Source: Torymus aiolomorphi
Taxonomy: Eukaryota; Arthropoda; Insecta; Hymenoptera; Torymidae
DNA: 64,000 bases
Direction of reading: 5' to 3'
Assembly (NCBI GenBank): GCA_036365515.1
Contig: CM070874.1
Coordinates: forward strand, 43,957,083 to 44,021,082
How positions within the stretch are numbered: the first letter of the stretch is position 1; each line of letters begins with the position of its first letter. Below, piece after piece: positions 25,220-37,229 of this stretch. The position numbers were made by a program, and so were the translations under genes. The notes beneath the pieces are model-generated. The model was not told where the DNA came from and did not search any database. It saw nothing but the letters and a program-made list of their open reading frames with translations.

Positions 25220-25570
25220 TACATATTGTTTTACATTTATATACATTTATATACACTTCCATAAAATTAAGAAAAAAAAGTCTTATATAGCGAAAATTTT
25301 AAAAAAATATATAAATGTATATAAATGTATATATCTGTAAAAAAACTAAATATATGTATATTTACAAAAATACAAATTTTCAGTACAACTATTCAAAATG
25401 TAAGAAAAAATATATAAATGTAAATAAGTGAAAATTTTTGGAAAAAAAAACTTATATAAATGTATATAAACGTATATAAACGTAAAAAATGTTCTAATTA
25501 CAATTTTTATAAACACTTATTATATAAGTTTGTATACATTTTTTTACATTTATATACATTTTCTATTTCC
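25220..25570. repeat. TATAAATGTATA low-complexity repeats
   Basis: Units such as ATATAAATGTATATAAATGTA occur in both orientations (ACATTTATATACATTTATAT near 25232 and direct forms near 25310 and 25455), so the region can fold back on itself. No coding content. Confidence 0.5.
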
Positions 25571-27531
25571 ATCGGGGATGTAACGCGTTCTTCGCACGAG
25601 TGATGCGAGTGAGAAAAGTCACACGAGCTAAAAATCATATTACGCACCAGTTTCGAACCGTATTTCATACCACGAGAGCCGAATAATTATGTTAAAGTTA
25701 TGATTTTGAGGTTACAGTGGTATAAAATGTTTAAAGTTTAGTATCTAAAAATTTAAAAAAACGTGGCAAGAAGGCCATAATATTCTCATTAAATTATTTT
25801 AATATGATATGTGATATCGGTATTTCCAATACCATTTCCACCTAACGATTAAACTATAGAAAATGCGGTGATTAAGGGAATTAAGCCCTACGTCGACACA
25901 TGATCTAAAAATTTTATGGGAATACATCTTTTACATTTTTCGGAATGTTTTTCCTCTAGTTGAAAGTCTGTTAGTTTATGCAATTTGTTTTTAATTTTTA
26001 TAGACGAGAATTTTTCTATTATTTATTTTTGAAAAGAATTTTTTTCGTCTTCTGAATAGCTCCCGTTTGTAATTGACAGTATCAGATTCGGAAAATATTT
26101 TAAACGACTTTATATTTAAGATATTCCTTGAAGGAAATGGCCACATTATATTTAATAAAATATCTATATAACATTTCACCATTCTGATAAAATACCTCCA
26201 CTGTGGATAAAAATATGCTGCAGCAATCTCAAAGTAATGGATCAGGCATAAAAAAAGGTAGTATCGATTTTTAAAATTGAAAAACACAAAAATCGACCCT
26301 GCGTTACCAAAATGATTGTTAATTCTACTTAAATTCATGGAATGTTCATTAATATGTTCTGCTCTCAGTTAATACGTGTTAGCATAAATAATTTTAACAT
26401 ATGTTTTACACATTATTTTAGTAATTTAATTTCATTAATTATTTAAAAACAATAGAAATAATATGCAAACTCGATATTATTCGATGGAAACCGAGCGGGA
26501 AGGTGGCAGATATTTTCCATCAGGATATGATAGGAAACACAGGATTATTAGGTTAAGGAAGAAAGGGTGATGAATATTTTTAAATATTCCTAACATGCAC
26601 TAAAAATTAAAATCTTTTGCCTGTAATCAGATATTTTTTCATTTCAATAATCTACAAAAAGAAATGCAAATTAGTTACCATGCGAAACTATTCACCACAA
26701 TTTATTACAAAAGATAAAACAAAATTATAAATTATATTGCTTTATGCACGTTACTACAAGTAAGTGTTATTAATTTCAAGTTTATATCTATTACGTGAAT
26801 CAATACTGAATTCAAGTACTTTCTGATTATCCGAACAAAGTATTATAATCTGAATCATTTATGAACGTAAATATGGATTATAAACAAAAAGACGATAATT
26901 GATATGGCATGACAGCGCTCATACCCTAAGAACTATAGAATAATTTAGTATAAATGCTGTCTTACAATTTAATATAGTATATACATGCAATATAAAAAAA
27001 AAAATCGTAGTGTATAAAAAGTGACATTATATTTTTAATAATTTTACTTCAATAATTTTACAAAATGAATTAATATTGTAACTACGAAATGGAAATTACT
27101 ATTATCAAATTAGCAATAAAAATGTTTATACAATTAAATACAACTAAACAAACTTTTTTTACATGAAGATCTATGATTTATAAATAAATTATCACACAGC
27201 ATTGAAAAAAGTGAAAAATTTCTATGAAGAAAAATGAAATTGAAAATTAATAACTAGTATTTTACTTATTTGAAGATAATCATAAATATTATAATTAAAA
27301 ATCATGCTTTATATTAATAAATGGCCATTAAATGTCACCTTTTATTGAATCACAAAAATAATTGTCTGTAAGGAAATAAACATATATTCATATTAGCTTA
27401 AGACAATACAATAAGCGTAACAACTTGTTGAAATTTCATCATGAAAAAAAAAAATACATATTCTAATTTAGTTTCTCATTAAGTAATATAGACGTTAATA
27501 AAATCTAATATGTTCTTTTTTTACTCATGAC
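25571..27531. other. No gene seen
   Basis: AT-rich. A 115-codon minus-strand frame at 25991-26338 is hydrophobic and basic but shows no family motif, so I do not call it. The rest is low-complexity. Confidence 0.35.
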
Positions 27532-30500
27532 TCAATTTCTGCAACTTAGCATTAGGCTTGTTACCAGCAAAATGTCTTTTTCTTGAATTTTAGCATCTCG
27601 CAAATCATAATTTATCCATTTCACCTTATTAAAAATATGAACTCTAACAAAAAACACAATTACAGCCTCACGATGCGATTTACAAGGTTCGTCAGTAATC
27701 CAAAACTGTGCATGATATTTAAGAATTTCAGCTGTGATTTTATCAATTAAAACTTTACTAACTTCTGTCTTGTAACTTACTTCAGAAAATAGTGTATCAA
27801 AAGTGTCAATAGCTGTTATAATGATTCTATAAAAAGCGTCAGAAGGGACGCAAAGATTTCCAAGTTCATTGGTCACATTAAATACTTTATACGCTTTAAA
27901 AAAAAAGTAATAGATCATCGTTACTTTCCATGTTACAATTAACTCTAGTGAAAGAAGCTTTACAATCAGAACAATTAAATTTTGAAATACATTTCATAGC
28001 TATATATCCAGCAACATACTTTATTGCTCCCCGTAAAGGAGTACATGAATCTTGGCGATTGTGAGAATTTGTCAAAATACTATTCATTTTATCATAAGTT
28101 TCGGATGACAAGCTCCTATCTATATTATTCAAATTCTCACTCCCTTCATTTAATGAAGTAGATACTTCTTGAAATTCATTATCATCAACATCACCTACAA
28201 CTGTGTCTGAATCAGACATCTCTTCAACAAAAGTATCTTTATTTTCATCGAAATGAACAGATTCATTTACTCCATCGAATGAAATTTCACTGCAAACGTC
28301 TTCAATATCATCGTTAATTAATTCATCATTTTCATTACTTGCATTTACTTCGATGATACTGTTGTCATTTGCAAGAAAATTACAAGTAATACGATCGGTA
28401 TTATCGTCAATGTATCTTCAGTAAACGCGGGCACAGGATTGGTCATATTTTCTAACGATTCTTGTAAATCAAGCTTAGTACTTTTCGTACAAATTGCTAG
28501 TAACGCTACTGTTTCGTCAGGTTCGCAGTTTGTTAATTTCGATGAAGACGTTAAATTTGCAGTAATACTATACTGTAAATTATGCCTCACTTGCATCGCA
28601 GTTGGATTTTGATTGTGACCAGAACGACTTCTTAAAACAGAAAATAAATTTTCTAATGGATCTTGATTTAAACGCGTCGTTAACAAATATACTCCCTCGT
28701 TTGATGCCATATCTTCCCATTGCAAAAGTATACTGTTAATCGTCAAATAAAAACCGTCAAAGCATGGCAGATTACCGTTTTTATCAACGCATTTCCAGGT
28801 TTCGATCCAATTCAAAGAATCTTTCAAATACTGTACTACTTGAGGATTTAAGTTTGACAAAGGACGACGCAAAGGATTAACATCTCGAGAACTTCTACTA
28901 TTTAAACAATCAAAAAGGTCGTTTACTTTTTTAATAAAATTTGCTGTTGCAATGCAATCGGGATGAATGAAAGGTTTTTCTGATGCGACCGCGCCTGCTA
29001 ATAAAGCTGAAGAAACACTGTTACTAAAAATTTGAGCCGCAAGACTAACGTTCATTAACTGAAAAGCATTAGGATCTAGATGTCTGTCTGTTAGTTTAGG
29101 GGCAGATTTCTTAATTCCCGAATCGCATCCCATGACATGGGTTTCTCATTAATTTCAAATTGACGTTTGCGAAAAGTGTTACGAAGACATTTAAGTAAAT
29201 GGGGAGCATCAAAATTGAAGAAAATTTTACGATTGTTTCGTTCAAGAAATGGTTTATTTTTGGTTATTCCCAATTCTTTTATAGCCGATTGATTTGGCGA
29301 TCTTTGATCGGATACCATTGATTTTAATAGAAAACCAGTACCTTCAACGTAATCTATTACATCTAAAATGATTTTGTGCAATAACTTTCCATTTACACTG
29401 TTATGGGGAACATAGTAGCAAATAGGCTGTCTCCAATCATTTTGCCTACCTCGTAACATAAAAACTAAAACATGATTACCACGATTTGCATTGCGACCAT
29501 GCTTTCCTATATCAGTGTAACCTTCAATCAAATCCTTTTTTGGGTTGTAATCTAACCACGTTTTTATGCTCATTTCATCCCACATTAATACGCACTCCCG
29601 CTCTTTTACTGTCATTGTGCTTGATTTTATTTTTAACAATTCAAATAACTTAATGTTATTTCCAGGCTCCAAATCAAGTTCATTAATCTATCGTCTTATC
29701 AAACTAATACATGGTAAGGCAAACTTCTTTTGGTCACGCAAATAACAATAAGCTTTTGGAGATTTATAAAATAAAATCACAGCAAATTCTTTTTCATCAT
29801 TAGACCACTTTCTGAGTTTTACATGATTCATTTGCATTTAAAAAAAGTTTAATACATTTGCATTAAGCTTTAAATACTCGTCATAAAAAGAAACTGCTTC
29901 CTTAGATTTTTCCATTTTCCGTTCAAGATTTTTAATTTTTTTATCTTTATTACGAATATCTTTAGAAAGTTTAATAGCCTTTTGTTTATATACATCTCTT
30001 CGTACACTCATTGTTTTAGTCACATACTGTGCTTGTTTACATTGTTTATCTTTTTTGTTTAACTGCTCTTTTAAACTCGCAATTTCATGTTGCAATTTTT
30101 GAACTAAAGTTTCATACTTTTTAGTTTGAACATTTGCACTTAATGATTTTCCGGTAGAGTCACAATCAAAGTTCGACTTGCTTTGCATTCCTGAACAAGA
30201 TGGCTCTGCTGCACCAACGTGTTGAGGAATGTTATGACTAGTTTCTATTAAAGAAGATGTTTCTAAATCAATTCCCACAAAGTTTTGTGGCATGTTGTTA
30301 CTTCTTTCTCTTATAAAGGGTGTTTCTAAATCAATAACTGATCTGTCTTCAGAGGTAGGAGGAAGATCAATTCCAGAGCCATCATGTTCTTCAACGTCAC
30401 CGGAATCATTCGAATCAGTATCTGAAGCCTTTTGAATAGGTATAGCTATATTTTTCAATTTTGTCATACCAGAACCGACCACAAAATCGTCAGCAGTAAA

Positions 30501-30610
30501 ATGGTCATTGCAAAGTCGCTTGGCTTCCAGTTGTTTGTCATCCAATTTAAGAAGATTGTCATTGCCTGAGTGAATGATCCAGCCTAGTTGTCTATGTAAA
30601 CGAAATATAT
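27532..30610 (-). pseudogene. P-element/THAP9-like transposase, broken
   Basis: Minus-strand order: second half of a THAP zinc finger (RQLGWIIHSG, RLCNDHFTADDF), a Lys-rich coiled coil, a WSNDEKEFAV block, then the RNase H-like core (CVLMWDEMSIKTWLDY, KSMVSDQRSPNQSA, FFNFDAPHLLKCLRNTFRKR), DRHLDPNAFQLMNVSLAAQ, and the signature RLNQDPLENLFSVLRSRSGH. The C-terminal domain has CISKFNCSDCKASF. Stops lie near 29838 (TAA) and 29687 (TAG), and frameshifts near 29100, 28400 and 27905 (a T run). The first half of the THAP finger is missing, perhaps on a lost upstream exon. The intact protein would cut and join P-type ends. Confidence 0.85.
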
Positions 30611-32461
30611 GATTGATAGAGGGAAAATTTAAGTCTTACAAGGAGTGTATCTCAGATCCGGATCATGGATTTTTCTCAAACTTTGAGATCTGTTTTTAGA
30701 TGTTAAAATATGAAACGAACCGGAGTTAGACCCTCACGCTTTGATAAACTGAAGTTATGAACATTTTTAACTGCATTTAAGGAAATACTGAAAAAAAGGC
30801 TTGCTTTGTTTCAGCAAAACCCGTGAGCCGGAACCCTGAGCCTCTCCGAGTTAATAAGAGAGGAAAAGGATCCTCTAACAAAACTATCGGAATATATAAT
30901 CTTTAAAAAGAGCTATATCAAAGCCATCACCTTATAAAATTAATTGCCTAATAATTCTCAAAAATATAGATATAAAAAAGACCACTTTTACTAAAATGAA
31001 AAGATAGGTTAATTCATATGTATAAATAAATACATAAATGCTTAAGGTGGTTCCGGAGCGATATATATGTATATAAATATAAAAATTTTAACGATGATTA
31101 CTTCACATATTATAATTTGAGAAACAATATAGAATGAAACAATAACTTTTGAAGAAACAAACAAAAAATTTTCAAAGAAATTTAAATATTATTCAAGAAG
31201 ATATCGACAATTGAAAAAGAAATCAACAAAACCCATAATTCTTTTTCATTTTTCCTCCAATTTTAATTTGCAAGGTCTCATTTTATTCTTTGTTCAATTT
31301 CAGGGTACGTAGCAATATAAAAAATTCGAAAATTTTCAAAACTTGCAAAGTTATAAGCAATTGTTTGTAGATATGTGACTCACTTTTATAAAGTTTCTAG
31401 CATTTTAATACAGTTTTCTATGATTCGCAACGATTTTATACAAGTTCAGGGTATTTACTCCTGACTTAAGAAAAATTCCCGTGTTTTTGCCTCTTTTTCC
31501 CGGTCAGTTTTTGTAATTTTTCCGATATGAAACAAGCAATTTTTATTATAATTTTAAAGAGATCTTCACATTTATAAAAAAAAAAAATGAAGAAGATAAG
31601 ATAAAAGGTAACAATTTTTAAACACGACCGCTTCTCAAGAGAGCCTTATATTTTCTCCAGAGTGACATTCAAATGCGGCTCTCATACCGTCTTGTTTGAA
31701 GGGCGACATCGGTATACAGGAGGTGGTTGGTACTGTGCGACGTTTTTCAATCGGCCTTTATCAACGTTGGCATTATTCTTTTCACCGAATCGTAAAGATT
31801 GTAACCCCCCAAAAACTAGCAATTTACTGTATAAAAACTATTTTCCGCCAAGAATTAGTTCATTTGTGAATTTTCTATCATGTATGTATGTATATATATA
31901 CGTTCGTATGTAATCAAGTTTATGGATTTTCACAGAAAATTTTTCATAGATCATACGAATTTTGGCCCAGATACTCGTTTTATTATAAGTAACGGGTAGT
32001 CCTATACCGAGCCGAATCCATCGGAAAATAAAAAAATGCCCGAGCAAATAAAAATCTGAAAAATAGATTTTGAACATAATATAAAAAAAAAAATAACTTT
32101 CAGTCAAAAACAACAAATTCATCTGCTAAAATTAATTTAAGAATAGTACATGGTGCAACTAGGGAGGAAAGTTGACTTTTTCTAGCGAGGGTGATAATTG
32201 ACGATTGGTTCTCGAGTGATCAAAATTATCATCCGAATTTGAAAAATTCAATTGCTCTAGGGCTTCATCAATACCAAATCAGAGAGTCGAAGTCGGACGG
32301 CAGCTTCGAGTCTGCGCAGTAGAGACTGTCGCGGATTGGGCACTCGCGCTGCACACCGTAGCGCGCGCGTTCAAATGACGAGTGAATTTAAGCTAGAGTC
32401 AGGTGTTACGTAGACGTGTAATACAAGGCAAAAAAATTATTTCAATAATACAAGGCAAACA
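30611..32461. other. No gene seen; one TTAA element end
   Basis: AT-rich DNA up to about 31640, then mixed sequence. TTAAGGTGGTTCCGGAGCG at 31042 matches the end of the fold-back element at 57011 (TTAAGGTGGTTCTGCTCG), but I find no matching opposite end. GC-richer stretch at 32280-32400 without a convincing ORF. Confidence 0.4.
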
Positions 32462-32720
32462 AATTATTTAAATAATTCTTAACACCAAGTAGGCGGGCGA
32501 TGCGAGTTCAACGCGTGTACGGGAGCGCGTCAGACGTGCATACATGGCAAAGTAATTATTTAAATAGTTCTTAACCCCAAGTAGGCGGAAGATGCAAGTT
32601 CCAGTGCGTATATGGAATCGAGTCAGACGTGCATACGAGGCAAAACAATTATTTAAATAATTCTTAACCCCAAGTAGGCGGGGGATGCAAGTTCCACGCG
32701 TATACGGGAGCATCACCCAC
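32462..32720. repeat. About 92-bp tandem repeat, three copies
   Basis: AATTATTTAAATAATTCTTA followed by a CCAAGTAGGCGG block recurs at 32462, 32554 and 32647, a period of 92-93 bp. An inverted partial copy (ATTATTTAAATAATTATTTT) follows near 32737. Copies differ by a few substitutions. Confidence 0.8.
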
Positions 32721-33008
32721 CTACTAGGGCTTGAGGATTATTTAAATAATTATTTTGCTATAATACACGTCTGCCTTATTACAGTATAAGCGTGGAACTC
32801 GCTTCCTCTGCTGCTAGTCTTAATGTCACAGAAACACTACTTTTTCTTCTCTATTGACTGGCCTACTGTGCGAAGCAGATCGTGTGCGCCCGCGCGCGAC
32901 TTAATTTCTAACCTACACGACACCTATGACTCGGCGACTTTTCACCGTGCGGATCTAACCTACCATGACGCGATGACCTCGCAACGAAGGAGCGGAGCCT
33001 TCGTTGCA
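32721..33008. other. Unassigned mixed sequence
   Basis: A GC-richer stretch (32860-33000) with a 65-codon frame lacking any known motif, ending at the mariner insertion site. Confidence 0.3.
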
Positions 33009-33760
33009 TATACACGGTGACCCATTTTAATCGCCGCACCCGGATTTCTCGGAACCTAAACCAGATAGAGAAAAATGGTTCAGACAAAAGTTATAGGGGA
33101 CAAAGGGGGCCACATAATGGCGCTAACGTCTTTGACCTTGAACTTGACCTTTGAGGTTATTTCAAGGTCAAAGTGGTTTTTTCATATGGAAACACCCAGT
33201 TTTGACCCCGGATTTGGAAAGAGCGGGAAATTTTACGTTCAAAATCATATTGAGAAATTTTTTCCAAAGTCATTTCAAGGTCAAATATAGGTCAAACTCA
33301 GAAAAGTCCGTTTAAAATCGTTTTTTTCCATGAACCACAGGCTAAGCTGGTTCAAATTAATCGTAGGCTTAATAGAGGAACCCACACACCCAAAACCCAC
33401 ACACCCCAAACCCACACACCCAAAACTTACACATCGTAGTAAACAAAACTCAAACTCGCACATCCTAACCCCATACACTTCATGCCCTCATATGCTGAAC
33501 TGTTACACCCCGGTCCCACAACCATACCCCACACCCCCCAGTCCCACACATCTCTACCCCACGCATGCTAATCCCATACACCACAAACCCACACATCCTG
33601 AACCCTGAAAAATTTTTCTCAAGGGCAAAATGATTTTTTAACGGAAACTTTAAGATCGTTGAAGCTTCTGTTATAAATGTATTAACCTTACTTTTTGCGC
33701 TACCTAGAAACAACGACGTGGACGTAGTAAGGAGTGTTTCCTTTGGGGTACTTAATTAAA

Positions 33761-33908
33761 GTGAGTCCCCTTGCCTCTCACTGTTCGGGGTGCTTGATTA
33801 AAGTGAATCCCCTTGCCTCTCACTATTCGGGGTGCTTGATTATAGTGAGTCCCCTTGCCTCTCACTGTTCGGGGTGCTTGATTATAGTGAGTCCCGTCGC
33901 CTCTCACT
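33761..33908. repeat. 42-bp tandem repeat, left arm of the mariner element
   Basis: GTGAGTCCCCTTGCCTCTCA and the rest of a 42-bp unit (ending in TGCTTGATTAAA) occur about 3.5 times. The right arm has about three inverted copies (35650-35765). Confidence 0.85.
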
Positions 33909-33917
33909 AATGTAAAT

Positions 33918-34185
33918 AAATTTTTATTTAACCTCGAAGCAAGTGTTCGAAATTACGACCATTTGCTTCAAGGCATATAGTCAATCGCCCTTGAAAATGG
34001 CGAACTGTGTTCTGCAAAGTTTGTCTTGGAATGGCAGCGCATGCTCGACGAATCCTATCCTGCATATCTGCTCTTGTAGTGCGTTGTTGCTCAAAAATAG
34101 CATTTTTCAAATACCCCCATAAACAAAAGTCTGATGGTGAAGTATGGGATGAAGAAGCAAGCCATTTCACCGGACCTCCTCAACC
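33918..34185 (-). pseudogene. Inverted copy of the mariner transposase 3' end
   Basis: On the minus strand this arm encodes FCLWGYLKNAIFEQQ, TTRADMQDRIRRACAAIPRQ and RHFQGRLTICLEANG, the same as the C-terminus of the full transposase in the right arm with scattered changes. It shows that the inverted repeats extend into the coding region. Confidence 0.8.
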
Positions 34186-34689
34186 AATCCATCTAATACT
34201 AAAGTGTTTATTAAAAAATGCTGTTATTATGAGCGTGAAATGTGGTACTCCACTATCCTGCTAGAACCTGAAAAATAAATTTAAAAGAACCATTGACGGA
34301 ACCTATTTTCTTCGTAGATGTGTTTTTAATGATTACTTTATCAAAATTAGTATTTCTGAAATTCGAACGCTACTAATTCACATTATTTACATAAAACAAA
34401 AAAATAAAAGGAAGTTTTAGTTTTATTTGCAATTAAAATAAGAAATAATGCTTTATTGAATTGAATACCTTTAATGTTTTAACGATTATTTTATTTTAAA
34501 ATTTAAAATTAAAAAAGTGTGACAAACGAAGTATTTATGGCAATTACAGTTAGCTAATTAAAGTTACCGTAATTTTCCAACGTTTTTCCTTTTTAGGTGC
34601 GACCGTATACGGGCGAGCCTTATAATTATTAATATTTTTGATACCATTTTACTATTTAAATTTAATAGTAATTAATAGCTGGCTCTGAA

Positions 34690-35636
34690 ATGGCTGTCTA
34701 TCCGCCCAACGAGATCGTTGATATGATTTTGGTTTTAGGAGCAAGCCAAAATAATTATCGTGGTGCGGCAAGACTTTATGCTGAACGCTATCCTGACAGA
34801 CGACATCCTGACGATAGAGCTATCAGACGTTTAATTCAAAGAGCTCGTGGTGGACACATGGTTCGCCAACGTAGGCGCCATGAGTATGATGAAAATGATA
34901 ATCGAGTTGTAACTATCCTTGCAATAATTCATCTTGACCCACACATTAGCGCTCGTCAAGTCGAAAGGGAAATTGGTATTCCAAGAAATACTTTTTTAAG
35001 AATTATGAAGGTGCTTCAACATCACGCGTATCATATTACTTTGGTTCAAGAGCTACAGTTTCAGCATTTCCAACAGCGTATTGTGTTTTGCCAATGGGCT
35101 TTACAAATGATAGAAAATGATCCAGACTTTTTTAACTTTGTTCTTTTTTCTGATGAGGCACAATTTCAAAGTGATGGGGAACTGAATATTTTTTTGAAGC
35201 AAATGTAAATCAACATACTTATTTGACGCTAATAAGAGATGAACTACCTGGATTGATGGAAGATGTTGATTTAGAAACGCGACGAAGAATGTGGCTCCAG
35301 CAGGACGGCGCAGCACCACATTTCGCTCGAATTGTAAGGGCTTTTTTGAATGAGCACTATGGTAACAGATGGATTGGTCGAGGACGTCCGGTTAACTGGC
35401 CTGCTTGCTCACCCGATCTTACATCACTAGATTTCTATTTATGGGGGTATTTAAAAAATGCTGTTTTTGAGCAACAACCCACTACAAGAGCAGATATGCA
35501 GGATAGGATTCGTCGAGCATGCGCTGCCATTCCGAGACAAACTTTGCAGAACACAGTTCGCCATTTTCAAAGGCGTTTAACTATGTGCCTTGAAGCAAAT
35601 GGTCGTCATTTCGACACTTGCTTTGAGGTTAAATAA
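34690..35636 (+). pseudogene. Mariner-type transposase, DD41D spacing, internal deletion
   Basis: Starts at ATG 34690 with a DUF4817-like helix-turn-helix (ASQNNYRGAARLYAERYPDR) and a second HTH (SARQVEREIGIPRNTFLRIM). The first catalytic Asp is in VLFSDEAQF. The frame ends at 35208; the conserved protein resumes one frame away near 35190 (NVNQHTYLTLIRDELPG). The stretch normally between SDGELN and this block is missing, so a deletion and frameshift coincide. The second Asp is in WLQQDGAAPH and the third is probably in SPDLTSLDFYLWG, 41 residues apart. The C-terminus ends at 35636. Confidence 0.85.
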
Positions 35637-36492
35637 AAATTTATTTACATTAGTGAGAAGCAAGCGGACTCACTTTAATCAAGCACCCCGAACAGTGAGA
35701 GGCAAGGGGACTCACTTTAATCAAGCACCTCGAACAGTGAGAGGTAAGGGGACTCACTTTAATTAAGCACCCCAAAGGAAATAATCCTTACTACGTCCAC
35801 GTCGTTGTTTCTGGGTAGCGCAAAAAGTAAGGTTAATACATTTATAACAGAAGCTTCAACGATCTTAGTTTCCGTTAAAAAATCATTTTGCCCTTGAGAA
35901 AAATTTTTCAGGGTTCAGGATGTGTGGGTTTGGGGTGTATGGGATTAGCATGCGTGGGGTAGGAATGTGTGGGACTGGGGTGTGTGGGGTATGGTTATGG
36001 GTCCGGGGTGTAACAGTTCAGCATGTGAGGGTATGAAGTGTATGGGGTTAGGATGTGCGAGTTTAAGTTTTGTTTATTAGGATGTGTAAGTTTTGGATGT
36101 GTGAGTTCGGAGTCTGTGGATTCCTCTATTAAGCCTACGATCAATTTGAACCAGCTTAGCCTGTGGTTCATGGAAAAAAACGATTTTAAACGGACTTTTC
36201 TGAGTTTGACCTAGATTTGACCTTGAAATGACCTTGGAAAAAATTTCTCAATATGATTTTGAACGTAAAATTTCCCGCTCTTTTCGAATCCAGGGTCAAA
36301 ACTAGGTGTTTCCATATGAAAAAACCACTTTGACCTTGAAATAACCTCAAAGGTCAAATTCAAGGTCAAAGATGTTAGCGCCATTATGTGGCCCCCTTTG
36401 TCCCCTATAACTTTTGTCTGAACCATTTTTCTCTATCTGGCTTAGGTTCCGAGAAATCCGGGTGCGGCGATTAAAATGGATCACCGTGTATA

Positions 36493-36715
36493 TATCTCTC
36501 TATATTATATAGTCGTAAGCGTTATTTGTGTCACGCAGACCCCCCCCCCCCCCCCCCCCATCAGCACCCCCTCAGCTCCTCCTCAAAATAACGTAAAATT
36601 GTGATTTTTTCTACGTTATTTTGAGTATGGTAGAGCCCCCCCCCCAGCCCCCCCTCTCACCCCCCTCAGACTCCCCTCGTGTCCCCCTCAGACCCCCCTC
36701 AGACCCCCCGCATTT
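36493..36715. repeat. C-rich low-complexity tract
   Basis: A homopolymer of about 19 C at 36541, then CCCCCTCAGA-type repeats from 36635 to 36710. Between them, ACGTAAAATTGTGATTTTTTCTACGT can fold back. The complement of the CCCCTCAGA tract reappears at 40832-40862. Confidence 0.8.
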
Positions 36716-37229
36716 AAATGTTCACTTAAAAGTTTATTTTTTTCATGTATTTTTCATATGTTTTATTAATAAGGTAGTATATACAGATGTAACGTTGAAG
36801 AGTAATTTTGAATTCTTAATTTCTGAAATAAAAGAGTAAATTATTGAGAAAATTACATTAATTATATATAAAAATATATTTTATGTATATTTCATGTATT
36901 ATATAAAATTAATAATTTATATTTTTGATGTTTTATTAATAGGGTAATATTTATAGACGTAACGCTTAAGGGTAGTTTTGAATTCTTAATTTCTGAAATA
37001 AAAGAGTAAATTATTAAGAAAATTACATTAATTATATATTAAGATATATTTTATTCTATTTTTTCCACATCACCTTGGAGGTAAATAGAAAGATGCGTTT
37101 TATTTTTAAGTGGTATCCCCAGTAGGCCTAATCCATAATGAATTGTATCCAAGATTGAAATCTTTAAGAATGTCGATGAAAATTGTTACTCAGAGGTTTT
37201 CGGGGTCATAAAAAGGATGCAACCACAGA

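Larger units (their letters stand above)
33011..36490 (+). mobile_element. Mariner-type element with >1.1 kb inverted repeats
   Basis: The outer ends are TACACGGTGACCCATTTTAA and, inverted, TACACGGTGATCCATTTTAA, flanked by TA on both sides (33009-33010 and 36491-36492). The inverted arms run inwards for more than 1.1 kb (33011 to about 34260; about 35330 to 36490). Each includes a region of CCCACACACCC-type repeats, a 42-bp tandem repeat and the 3' part of a transposase gene. The central unique part carries the transposase 5' part on the plus strand. An internal deletion in the transposase makes this copy non-autonomous. Confidence 0.8.

Noticed and set aside
25991..26338. A 115-codon minus-strand frame considered as a chemoreceptor fragment
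   Set aside because: Hydrophobic and basic but without any diagnostic motif in any frame.
29680..29838. Programmed stop-codon readthrough in the P-element-like gene
   Set aside because: Two in-frame stops occur together with three frameshifts, so decay is the simpler explanation.
33330..33608. A 92-codon Pro/Thr/His-rich frame
   Set aside because: Produced by CCCACACACCC-type repeats in the mariner arm.
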